DNA from: Pseudalkalibacillus sp051842935
Lineage (GTDB): Bacteria; Bacillota; Bacilli; Bacillales; Fictibacillaceae
Direction of reading: 5' to 3'
DNA: 64,000 nucleotides
Assembly (NCBI RefSeq): GCF_051842935.1
Contig: NZ_JBPXRR010000001.1
Location: 930,001 to 994,000 of the forward strand
Part shown: piece by piece, positions 51,526 through 59,505 of the stretch
Numbering within the stretch: position 1 is the first letter of the stretch
Layout of the letters: each line of letters begins with the position of its first letter
The notes under the pieces: generated by a model
The model's input: the letters and a program-made list of their open reading frames with translations, nothing else
Database searches by the model: none
What the model was told of the DNA's origin: nothing
Position numbers and translations under genes: made by a program

Positions 51526-52164
51526 ATGAAGAAAAAGTGGTTCATCCTTGTATTTTACATCATTGCTGTGGTGCTGGTATTCATGAACCGGGAGTTCCTA
51601 TTGGCCTGGATCAAAGAAAGCGACACTTCCAAACTGCCCATCATGTTCTTGCTCTCATCTTTTTTTGCGACGATCCCCGTTGTGCCCTATACATTGTTTG
51701 CCGGGATCATGGGTGCGAAGTATGGCATTTGGATCGGTCTTCTCATCAATTGGTGGGGTGGTGTTACAGCTTCTCTCATCTATTTCCTATCCGCAAGATA
51801 TCTATTTGCCGACTATTTCAGGAATTACATACAAAAGTTTGATGGAATCCATAAATTCAATGGATTAATCGAGAAAAACGCTTTTATCACGATACTATTC
51901 GCACGTATGGTACCGATTGTACCCCCACCTGTTGTCAATATTTATTCTGGATTGACGAAAATGTCCTTTCTTGTCTATTTAACAGCATCTTCTATCGGTA
52001 AAATTCCACCGATGTTCATGTTCGCTTTCGGAGGAAGTCAACTATTTTCTTCCATCCGTAATCTCGTCATCGGTTTGTTCGTTTATCTCCTGTTCTTGCT
52101 TGTCGTCTTTCTGGTTTACAGGCTTTGGACAAAAAAGGAGGAACGAGGAAAGGCAGCCACTTAA
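51526..52164 (+). CDS. TVP38/TMEM64 (SNARE-associated, DedA-superfamily) membrane protein
   Basis: This integral membrane protein of about 212 residues belongs to the VTT/DedA superfamily. It has the reentrant-loop segment PVVPYTLFAGIMGAKYGIW and the matching FARMVPIVPPPVVNIYSGL, where Arg and Pro residues are conserved. It has about five spans. Relatives act in lipid flipping or membrane homeostasis. The specific role is not known. The start is unclear: ATG 51526 gives a short basic N-terminus but lacks a good ribosome binding site, and ATG 51499 and 51430 are in frame. The stop codon is inside the terminator stem. Confidence 0.8.
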   Translation: MKKKWFILVFYIIAVVLVFMNREFLLAWIKESDTSKLPIMFLLSSFFATIPVVPYTLFAGIMGAKYGIWIGLLINWWGGVTASLIYFLSARYLFADYFRNYIQKFDGIHKFNGLIEKNAFITILFARMVPIVPPPVVNIYSGLTKMSFLVYLTASSIGKIPPMFMFAFGGSQLFSSIRNLVIGLFVYLLFLLVVFLVYRLWTKKEERGKAAT

Positions 52165-52179
52165 GTGGCTGCCTTTCTT
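52149..52179 (+). terminator. Rho-independent terminator overlapping the TVP38 stop
   Basis: AAAGGCAGCCAC-TTAA-GTGGCTGCCTTT forms a perfect stem containing the stop codon and is followed by CTT. Confidence 0.8.
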
Positions 52180-52210
52180 GTACTTTATAATAGTTGTGCA
52201 TGATCCGACA

Positions 52211-52279
52211 TTAGAGCATGTTGATGATAAAACTGATAACGACGATTGCTCCGATAATCATTAGAATAGTGCGTAGCAT
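52211..52279 (-). CDS. Putative small membrane peptide, 22 residues
   Basis: The minus strand reads MLRTILMIIGAIVVISFIIN plus ML, then TAA. An AAAGGAAG ribosome binding site lies 8 bases before the ATG at 52279. Apart from Arg3 and Asn20 the peptide is almost wholly hydrophobic and would form one transmembrane helix. It lies between the converging ends of the TVP38 gene and rqcH, reading in the same direction as rqcH. No function can be given. It could be a genuine small membrane protein, or chance in AT-rich DNA, though the ribosome binding site argues for translation. Confidence 0.55.
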   Translation of the reverse strand: MLRTILMIIGAIVVISFIINML

Positions 52280-52386
52280 AATTCATACTTCCTTTCTTAA
52301 TTCGAAATTTTTTATGAATCGTTATATGAAGTCTTAGAAGTATAATTCACTACTACACAGAGAAATAAACCTCTTAAAGTCTATTT

Positions 52387-54102
52387 TCAACTATTCCGTT
52401 GTCTGAGCTGGTAGACGAGATCTTCATCCGGTGTCACATGGATTGTTTTTTGATGGTCATATGTTACAAATCCAGGCTTCGCACCGCTCGGTTTTTTCAC
52501 ATGTTTGATATGTGTATAGTCGACTGGAACAGAGCCGGAATGCTTCGCTTTACTGAAATAGGCAGCGATGTTGGCCGCCTCCATCAAGGTCGTTTCATCC
52601 GGTTCGCTATCACGGATGACGACATGGGAACCTGGAATATCTTTCGTGTGGAGCCATGTGTCGTAAGCATTTGCAAATTTGTTCGTCAAATAGTCATTCT
52701 GTTTATTGTTTTTGCCGACCCAGATATCCACATCTTTTGTAGAACGATACCGTTCAATCGAAGGTTTATCGTTTTTCTTTCGCTTTTGAACGTTTTTCCT
52801 CTTTTTCAGATAATGTCCGTCTTCAAGTTCTTCACGGATTTCCTCGACATCACTGGCGGAAGCGGACTCCAACTGCTGTAAAAGGGACTCCAGATAACGG
52901 ATTTCGTCATTTGTCTCATCAAGTTGTTGGTGGATATGTTCAATTGAATTTTTCATCTTATTGTATTTCTTGAAATATTGCTGGGCATTTTCAGATGGAG
53001 TCTTTTGCGTATCCATCGGTATTGTGATCATTTCGGCATTTTCATCATAGTAATTCGGTACTTCCGCTTTGTTCATGCCTCGCTCGAGCTGATAGATATT
53101 CGCCGTAATCAACTCACCGTACAATTTGAAAGTGTCTGCTTTTTCGGAGTTTGATAAGGTCGATTTCAGTTTCGGGATTTTCTGTTCGTTCTTCTTCAGT
53201 TCATTTCTTAGGAAGCGTTCTAGGTCGGATGCTCGTTGCTTGACCCGATCTCTTTCAGCTTTTCCGAAATAAAAGCGATCCAAAAGGGTGCTTACATCTT
53301 CAAATCTTGTTGCCTCACCTTTCAAGTGGGAAAGCTCGATCACTGAGAAATACTCTTTCTTGTCGGTGATGACCATTTGCGGTGAGTAATCGTGTGACTT
53401 CACTTTTTCCATCAGTGTCATGAAAGAAGAGGATAATGATTGCTTATTCCCCAGTTGGGAGCCATGAACGATCTCGTTCGCAACGATAGGCGCTAATCCC
53501 TCGAACTGTTGGACAATCTGCCGGTCGATTTTACCACTATTGAAATCCAGCTTTCTGATAAACGTCTCTTCATCTGTTTCCAGTGGGTTGATTTTGTCTT
53601 GGGCTGGCGGGAACACATACGGACTGCCAGGTAGTAATGTACGATACCGATTCTGAGACGGTGGGATATGTTTCACGCAGTCCAGAATCAAATCTGTATC
53701 TGCATCGACAAGAGAGATATTGCTATGGCGTCCCATGATCTCAACGATCAAACGTTTATGAGTAATGTCACCTATCTCATTTCGGGATGCAATGTTGAAA
53801 ATGAGGATCCGCTCCATCCCTGGTTGCTCGATCTCATCAATGACACCCCCTTCCAGATGCTTTCTTAACAGCATGCAGAACATAGGTGGAACTTTCGGAT
53901 TCTCGTATTGCTGTTCCGTAATATGAACTCTTGGATAACTAGCATTAGCGGATAAGAGTAGTTTATGAGACTTCCCTTTTGATCTGATGACAAAAATGAG
54001 TTCCGTCGGGAAGGGTTGATAGATTTTCGTGATCTTTCCTTTTGAAAGGTGTTCAGTCAATTCATGTGTGATGGCTCTGGTCATGATTCCGTCAAAGGAC
54101 AT
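52387..54102 (-). CDS. rqcH: Ribosome quality control protein RqcH (NEMF/Rqc2 homologue)
   Basis: RqcH binds stalled 50S subunits and adds C-terminal alanine tails to nascent chains, marking them for degradation. The 571-residue protein (YloA of B. subtilis) starts with the NFACT-N domain (SFDGIMTRAITHELTEHL, then IYQPFPTELIFVIRSKGK). It has long coiled coils at about residues 265-415 and an NFACT-R domain near 445-560 with DIWVGKNNKQNDYLTNK and DIPGSHVVIRDSE. It is the only large minus-strand gene in the window. Its start at 54102 faces the Ca-ATPase gene across a 390-base gap. Confidence 0.94.
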   Translation of the reverse strand: MSFDGIMTRAITHELTEHLSKGKITKIYQPFPTELIFVIRSKGKSHKLLLSANASYPRVHITEQQYENPKVPPMFCMLLRKHLEGGVIDEIEQPGMERILIFNIASRNEIGDITHKRLIVEIMGRHSNISLVDADTDLILDCVKHIPPSQNRYRTLLPGSPYVFPPAQDKINPLETDEETFIRKLDFNSGKIDRQIVQQFEGLAPIVANEIVHGSQLGNKQSLSSSFMTLMEKVKSHDYSPQMVITDKKEYFSVIELSHLKGEATRFEDVSTLLDRFYFGKAERDRVKQRASDLERFLRNELKKNEQKIPKLKSTLSNSEKADTFKLYGELITANIYQLERGMNKAEVPNYYDENAEMITIPMDTQKTPSENAQQYFKKYNKMKNSIEHIHQQLDETNDEIRYLESLLQQLESASASDVEEIREELEDGHYLKKRKNVQKRKKNDKPSIERYRSTKDVDIWVGKNNKQNDYLTNKFANAYDTWLHTKDIPGSHVVIRDSEPDETTLMEAANIAAYFSKAKHSGSVPVDYTHIKHVKKPSGAKPGFVTYDHQKTIHVTPDEDLVYQLRQRNS

Positions 54103-54245
54103 ACTGTGTTCACTCCAATGTATTAAATACTTCTTTATTTAGCTACGAGATGATTTCTTTAAAAAGTCATTGGTTGTGACTTTCATTACATTCATCTAGA
54201 TCAAAGACTTTTTTTGCAGGCTAAAAGTGAGGACCTCTATGAATA

Positions 54246-54379
54246 ATCATCTATGCTTTCCCCTTTAAAAAGAATTTTTGAGTGAAGCGAAGGCGCTGCG
54301 AATGCACAATAGAGTGTCACGCTTGCGTGTAAACGTTATTGTGCTGAAGCAGAGCTAAAGGGGAAAGCATATGTATGAT
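54246..54379. repeat. Nested inverted-repeat element, about 134 bp
   Basis: Outer arms share TATGCTTTCCCCTTTA as a perfect 16-bp inverted repeat (left near 54252, right near 54357), with ATCAT/ATGAT outside it. Inside, GCACAATA (54304) pairs with TATTGTGC (54337), and CACGC-TT-GCGTG forms the apex. The whole could fold as one long hairpin in DNA or RNA. It lies in the gap between rqcH and the ATPase gene, which holds no convincing ORF. It may be a MITE-like element or a structured RNA. Confidence 0.65.
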
Positions 54380-54492
54380 CCTCTTCCAATCAACCGCTTT
54401 GTGCCTCTTAAATATCCGTTCCATTATAGCATTTTTTGGGACAATCCTGAATATAGATGGCTTGTATAAGAAGGTTTAAACGGGGTGGAAGG

Positions 54493-57216
54493 ATGAAATG
54501 GTACTCAATTTCAACAGCAGAGGTTGAAAATACGCTTCAGACGGATATCAAACAAGGTTTAACTGAAAAAGAGGCTAAGAAACGATTGATGAACCACGGT
54601 CCGAATGAACTTCACCAGGAAGAACGTATGTCACCGATCATCGTTTTCTTATCCCAGTTTAAAGACTTTATGGTACTCGTGTTGTTGGTTGCAACCCTTA
54701 TATCAGGCATTCTTGGCGAGTATATGGATGCAATCGCCATCATGCTCATCGTTTTCGTGAACGGAATATTAGGATTTGTCCAGGAACAGAAAGCGGAGAA
54801 ATCCCTTCATGCACTGAAACAATTATCCAGTCCGAAAGTCAACGTGCTTCGTAACAACGAGTGGGTGACCATTCCTTCTCAGGAAGTCGTCATTGGGGAT
54901 ATCATCCGCTTTTCAGCTGGAGATCGAATCAGTGCAGATGTCCGCCTCATCGATTCGAAATCATTGTCAGTAGAGGAGTCTGCCTTAACAGGTGAATCCA
55001 TTCCTTCTCAGAAAAAGGCAGGCGCACATTTAACTGGAGAGCAGCCACTCGGTGATCAAGAGAACATGTGCTTTATGGGTACGATGGTGACCAATGGGCG
55101 AGGAACCGGAATTGTCATCGGTACTGGAATGAAGACGGAAATGGGTAAAATTGCACACTTACTTACGAGTGAAGAAGGATTACAAACTCCACTGCAACGA
55201 CGTTTAGAGCAGTTGGGTAAAATACTTATCCTCGTCGCCCTCGCTTTGACGGCTTTAGTGGTCGTCGTCGGGGTCGTACAAGGACATGACCTTTACACGA
55301 TGTTCCTTGCAGGTGTTTCTCTTGCAGTGGCTGCTATTCCAGAAGGACTTCCTGCCATCGTTACCATTGCCCTTGCTTTAGGGGTACAGAAGATGATCAG
55401 GCGCAGAGCGATTGTTCGTAAACTGCCTTCCGTCGAAACGTTAGGTTGTGCAACGGTGATTTGTTCGGATAAGACAGGCACACTGACACAGAACAAAATG
55501 ACCGTCACTGAGCTATGGAGCAGCGGGAAGAGTTGGAGAGTGACCGGAACTGGTGCAGATCTCCAAGGTCATTTCATGAGTGGTGATCATCTCATTGATA
55601 TCGAGCGGACCCCATCATTGAAGCAGCTTCTCACTTTTGGTGTGCTCTGTAATAATGCAACCATCCGGAACGTGGAATCGAAAGGTCGGAAGGAAATCCA
55701 GATGAGTGGCGATCCGACTGAGATCGCATTGAAAATTGCAGGATATAAAGCGGGGATACAAGATGCTGTCGTTGAACGCTCCTATAAGTTGGAAGATGAA
55801 TTTCCATTCGACTCCGAAAGGAAGATGATGAGTGTCATTGTCCAGTCAGCTGATGGGCAGAGATATGTGGTGACGAAAGGCGCACCGGATGTCGTCCTTT
55901 CCAGATGTGAACGCATTCTATGGAATGATCGACAATCACTGTTGGATGATCACCGGAAAAAAGATGTCCATCGGACTGTCGAAAAAATGGGGTCTCATGC
56001 CCTTAGGACAATTGCGGTCGGTTACCGACCTTTAAAAACAGGGGAACAGGTAAAATCCGCCTTTGAAGCTGAAGCAAACCTTACACTCATCGGATTACAA
56101 GGGATGATCGATCCCCCAAGACCTGAAGCGATTGAATCGATACGTGAATGTCAACAGGCAGGAATCAAAACGGTCATGATAACGGGCGATCACGTCGTAA
56201 CCGCGAAAGCCATCGCCAAACAGCTCAATATGTTGCCGCCTGATGGAAAGGTCATGGAGGGCAGTACACTAGCTTCCCTGTCGATAGAAGAGCTGGAAGA
56301 TATCGTGGATGATGTCTATGTATTTGCCAGAGTTTCTCCAGAGCATAAGTTGAAGATCGTAAAAGCCTTGCAAAACCGAGGGCACATCGTTGCCATGACC
56401 GGTGACGGTGTAAATGATGCACCTGCGATAAAAGCAGCGAATATCGGAATAGCAATGGGGATTACCGGCACAGATGTTGCTCGTGAAGCTTCCTCACTCG
56501 TCTTATCGGATGACAATTTTGCCACTATCCGAGCAGCAATAGAAGAAGGACGTAACATTTATGAGAACATACGGAAATTCATTCGATATTTGTTAGCATC
56601 TAATGTTGGTGAAATCCTGGTCATGCTCTTTGCGATGTTGATGGCCTTACCTTTACCACTCGTTCCCATCCAGATCCTGTGGGTGAACCTGGTCACGGAT
56701 GGACTTCCAGCGATGGCTTTAGGAATCGACAGTGCCGAAGAAAACGTCATGAAACGAGCCCCGAGGAGGACGAATGAAGGGGTGTTCTCGAGAGGGTTAG
56801 GATGGAAAATCATCAGTAGAGGATTTCTGATAGGGATCGTAACCATCATCGCATTTGCCATCGCCTATTTTGAAAACCCGGAAAACCTGGTGAGAGCTCA
56901 GACGATCGCTTTTTCCACATTAGTCATGGCACAGCTCATCCATGTCTTTGATTGCAGAAGTGAACGGTCAGTTTTCCACAGGAATCCGTTCGGCAACATT
57001 TATCTTGTCTGGGCGGTCATCTCTTCTATTGTTTTATTAGCTATCGTGATCTACTATCCGCCGCTGCAGCCGATCTTCCATACAACCGCATTGAATTTGA
57101 GAGAATGCTTGTTAGTACTTGGAATGGCAGGACTTCCGACCTTCGCTTTGGCAGGCTCACACCTATTCAAGCGTACGCAGAAAGCAAAAGGCAATTTTGC
57201 AAGCTCAGTTGAATAA
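54493..57216 (+). CDS. yloB: Calcium-transporting P-type ATPase (SERCA/PMR1-like, YloB)
   Basis: This 907-residue P2A-type ATPase pumps cations, probably Ca2+, out of the cytoplasm. In B. subtilis YloB acts in Ca2+ uptake into or tolerance of sporulating cells. An N-terminal cation-ATPase domain is followed by the actuator motif LTGES, and by membrane span 4 with AAIPEGLPAIV, the ion-binding PEGL. The phosphorylation site CSDKTGTLTQNKM (Asp326), the nucleotide-binding KGAPD, the hinge TGDGVNDAPAIK and a C-terminal six-helix domain complete it. ATG 54493 is preferred to 54457 because GGGGTGG lies just upstream. Confidence 0.9.
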   Translation: MKWYSISTAEVENTLQTDIKQGLTEKEAKKRLMNHGPNELHQEERMSPIIVFLSQFKDFMVLVLLVATLISGILGEYMDAIAIMLIVFVNGILGFVQEQKAEKSLHALKQLSSPKVNVLRNNEWVTIPSQEVVIGDIIRFSAGDRISADVRLIDSKSLSVEESALTGESIPSQKKAGAHLTGEQPLGDQENMCFMGTMVTNGRGTGIVIGTGMKTEMGKIAHLLTSEEGLQTPLQRRLEQLGKILILVALALTALVVVVGVVQGHDLYTMFLAGVSLAVAAIPEGLPAIVTIALALGVQKMIRRRAIVRKLPSVETLGCATVICSDKTGTLTQNKMTVTELWSSGKSWRVTGTGADLQGHFMSGDHLIDIERTPSLKQLLTFGVLCNNATIRNVESKGRKEIQMSGDPTEIALKIAGYKAGIQDAVVERSYKLEDEFPFDSERKMMSVIVQSADGQRYVVTKGAPDVVLSRCERILWNDRQSLLDDHRKKDVHRTVEKMGSHALRTIAVGYRPLKTGEQVKSAFEAEANLTLIGLQGMIDPPRPEAIESIRECQQAGIKTVMITGDHVVTAKAIAKQLNMLPPDGKVMEGSTLASLSIEELEDIVDDVYVFARVSPEHKLKIVKALQNRGHIVAMTGDGVNDAPAIKAANIGIAMGITGTDVAREASSLVLSDDNFATIRAAIEEGRNIYENIRKFIRYLLASNVGEILVMLFAMLMALPLPLVPIQILWVNLVTDGLPAMALGIDSAEENVMKRAPRRTNEGVFSRGLGWKIISRGFLIGIVTIIAFAIAYFENPENLVRAQTIAFSTLVMAQLIHVFDCRSERSVFHRNPFGNIYLVWAVISSIVLLAIVIYYPPLQPIFHTTALNLRECLLVLGMAGLPTFALAGSHLFKRTQKAKGNFASSVE

Positions 57217-57224
57217 TAGATGGG

Positions 57225-57262
57225 AGACCCATAAGTGGAAATCACTTGTGGGTCTTTTCTTT
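57225..57262 (+). terminator. Rho-independent terminator after yloB
   Basis: AGACCCATAAGTG and CACTTGTGGGTCT pair with one mismatch and are followed by TTTCTTT. Confidence 0.85.
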
Positions 57263-57269
57263 CATAATC

Positions 57270-57298
57270 TTGTCCACTGTTGTAAAATTGTATAGAAT
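57270..57298 (+). promoter_or_regulatory. Candidate sigma-A promoter for yloC-remA-gmk-rpoZ
   Basis: TTGTCC (57270-57275) and TAGAAT (57293-57298) are 17 bases apart and lie 20 bases before yloC. Confidence 0.5.
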
Positions 57299-57318
57299 AG
57301 TACAATGGAAGTGATAAC

Positions 57319-58200
57319 GTGATAAAAAGTATGACGGGCTTTGGAAGAGCAGTTGTTGAAGAAGAGCAGTATTCGATTACAACGGAAATCAGGTCAGTGA
57401 ATCATCGTTTCTGTGAAATTCAGGTTCGATTGCCTAGACAACTCTCCATCATCGAAGATAAGATAAAGAGATGCGTCAACGAATACATAAATCGCGGCAA
57501 AGCGGATGTTTGGATTAGTATCGATGGTGAGAAAGGGATCGAGAGGAAACTGAAGATTGATTGGGCTCTGTTGGATCAATATGTTGCTGCACAAGAAGAA
57601 CTTAGAGAGAGATATGAAGTAGACGAGCATATTCGTTATCAGCAGTTGCTAACCTTACCTGACATTGTCAATATACAGGAAAAAGAACAGGTGACTGATC
57701 ATTTTGCTAAACAAGTCCTTCTTTCTGTAGAACGAGCTGCCGACCAGCTATGTCAAATGAGGGAAGAAGAGGGCAAAAATCTTGAACGGGATTTGAAACA
57801 AAGACTTGAAAATGTGGAAACCACCCTGATCGAGATTGAAAAGTTCGCCCCTGAGGTTCAAAAAATTTATCGGGAGCGTCTTTATAAACGAATCAAGGAT
57901 CTGACAGATCAGCATCTTGAAACAGATGAGACCCGGATTTTGACAGAGGTTGCCTTGTTTGCCGATAAAAGTAATATTGATGAAGAAATTATCCGTCTAA
58001 AAAGTCATGTACATCAATTCAAGGATATTTTAAAAGAGACGGGAGCAGTTGGCAGGAAACTGGACTTCCTCGTTCAAGAAATGAATCGAGAGAGCAACAC
58101 GATCGGTTCCAAAGCAAATGATTATTCAATCAGTAAAAATGTTGTACAATTAAAAAGCGAAATTGAAAAAATCAAAGAGCAAGTACAAAACATTGAATAA
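57319..58200 (+). CDS. yloC: YicC-family endoribonuclease (YloC)
   Basis: YicC proteins are recently recognised endoribonucleases that act on small RNAs in E. coli. The 293-residue protein has the family start MIKSMTGFGRAVVEE, SVNHRFCEIQVRLPR, and the C-terminal DUF1732 region KLDFLVQEMNRESNTIGSK followed by VVQLKSEIEKIKEQVQNIE. Translation starts at GTG 57319 with GGAAGTGA upstream. It heads the conserved yloC-remA-gmk-rpoZ run of Bacillales. Confidence 0.92.
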   Translation: MIKSMTGFGRAVVEEEQYSITTEIRSVNHRFCEIQVRLPRQLSIIEDKIKRCVNEYINRGKADVWISIDGEKGIERKLKIDWALLDQYVAAQEELRERYEVDEHIRYQQLLTLPDIVNIQEKEQVTDHFAKQVLLSVERAADQLCQMREEEGKNLERDLKQRLENVETTLIEIEKFAPEVQKIYRERLYKRIKDLTDQHLETDETRILTEVALFADKSNIDEEIIRLKSHVHQFKDILKETGAVGRKLDFLVQEMNRESNTIGSKANDYSISKNVVQLKSEIEKIKEQVQNIE

Positions 58201-58266
58201 CACCAAGCAAGATGGTTGTAAGCTTTAAAACTTGGATACGCTAGATATAGAACGCAGGAGGTAACC

Positions 58267-58527
58267 ATGAACATAAAGTTAATCAATATCGGATTTGGAA
58301 ATATCGTGTCTGCCAATCGAATCATCTCAATCGTAAGCCCGGAGTCAGCTCCGATCAAAAGGATCATTACCGATTCACGCACTCAACATAAATTAATTGA
58401 TGCAACCTACGGAAGACGTACCCGTGCCGTTATTATCACAGATAGTGATCACGTCATCCTCTCGGCTGTACAGCCAGAAACGGTTGCACAACGGTTATTG
58501 AATAAAGAGGATTTGACTGAAGAATAG
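58267..58527 (+). CDS. remA: Extracellular matrix regulator RemA
   Basis: RemA is a small DNA-binding protein that activates biofilm matrix genes and osmoprotection genes in B. subtilis. The 86-residue protein (YlzA) has the core NIGFGNIVSANRIISIVSPE and ATYGRRTRAVIITDSDHVIL. The DNA-contact arginines known from B. subtilis (Arg18 and Arg51) are kept. RemA forms octameric rings that bend DNA. It starts at ATG 58267 behind CAGGAGGT. Confidence 0.95.
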   Translation: MNIKLINIGFGNIVSANRIISIVSPESAPIKRIITDSRTQHKLIDATYGRRTRAVIITDSDHVILSAVQPETVAQRLLNKEDLTEE

Positions 58528-58551
58528 AGATTGACTGAGGTGTAAGGAGAA

Positions 58552-59166
58552 ATGAAAAAAGAAAGAGGCATTTTATTCGTTTTATCTGGTCCTTCCGGAG
58601 TTGGGAAAGGGACAGTGAATCGATCACTACGACAACAATGGGATGGATTGGAGTTTTCCATATCCGTAACGACCCGGAATCCTCGTGAAGGGGAGCAAGA
58701 TGGTGTCGATTATTTTTTCAAGTCACGTGAAGAATTTGAAAGAATGATCGAGCATAACGAATTACTCGAGTATGCAGAGTATGTTGGAAACTATTACGGC
58801 ACACCACTGAAATATGTAGAAGATACATTGGCATCTGGAAAAGATGTACTGTTAGAAATCGAAGTTCAGGGTGCATTACAAGTACGTAAGCTTGTTCCGG
58901 AAGGGGTATTCATCTTCTTGGTACCACCAAGTCTGGACGAGTTGAGAAACCGGATCGTCGGTCGGGGTACCGAAACCGAAGATCTCATCAACAATCGCAT
59001 GAGCGTCGCGAAAGAGGAATTGGAAATGATGGATCATTACGACTATGTCGTTGAAAATGATGAAATCCAGGCAGCTTGCGACCGAATCAAAGCCATCGCG
59101 ATTGCTGAACATTGTAAGAAAGATCGCATTAAACAACAATATCTACGATTATTGGAGGTAGAATAA
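58552..59166 (+). CDS. gmk: Guanylate kinase
   Basis: Gmk phosphorylates GMP to GDP. The 204-residue protein has the P-loop LSGPSGVGKGTVNRSL, the GMP-binding SVTTRNPREGEQDGVDYFF and EYAEYVGNYYGTP, and LLEIEVQGALQVRK, with a lid near residues 135-155. The next gene starts directly after the stop codon. In Firmicutes guanylate kinase is a target of (p)ppGpp, but nothing in the DNA bears on that here. Confidence 0.96.
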   Translation: MKKERGILFVLSGPSGVGKGTVNRSLRQQWDGLEFSISVTTRNPREGEQDGVDYFFKSREEFERMIEHNELLEYAEYVGNYYGTPLKYVEDTLASGKDVLLEIEVQGALQVRKLVPEGVFIFLVPPSLDELRNRIVGRGTETEDLINNRMSVAKEELEMMDHYDYVVENDEIQAACDRIKAIAIAEHCKKDRIKQQYLRLLEVE

Positions 59167-59376
59167 ATGCTTTATCCATCTATTGACTCCTTAATGGAAA
59201 AATTAGATTCAAAGTACACATTGGTTACGTTATCAGCAAAACGAGCTCGCATCATCCAACAATCACCTGCTTCAGCATTAGAGCAGTCCAAGTCTAACAA
59301 GCCTGTAGGCAAGGCATTGGAAGAAATCATTGAAGGCAAACTGAGCTATGACATGAACAGCAATCGAGAAGGATAG
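59167..59376 (+). CDS. rpoZ: DNA-directed RNA polymerase omega subunit
   Basis: Omega aids folding and assembly of RNA polymerase beta-prime. The 69-residue protein has MLYPSIDSLMEKLDSKYTLV, the conserved SAKRARIIQQ segment and the KPVGKALEEIIEGKLSY region. It begins directly after the gmk TAA and is followed by a terminator. Confidence 0.95.
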   Translation: MLYPSIDSLMEKLDSKYTLVTLSAKRARIIQQSPASALEQSKSNKPVGKALEEIIEGKLSYDMNSNREG

Positions 59377-59407
59377 ACAACCTATTTCATAGGTTGTTCT
59401 TTTTTTC
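59377..59407 (+). terminator. Rho-independent terminator after rpoZ
   Basis: ACAACCTAT-TTC-ATAGGTTGT is followed by a T-run. Confidence 0.88.
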
Positions 59408-59505
59408 ATTCAGCCTTTGAATGATGTTAGTATTCTAGATTAATACCAATAAACGAGTAACGGGAAAAATATTATGTATACCATATATTCCGGGGGATGG
59501 TTTCA

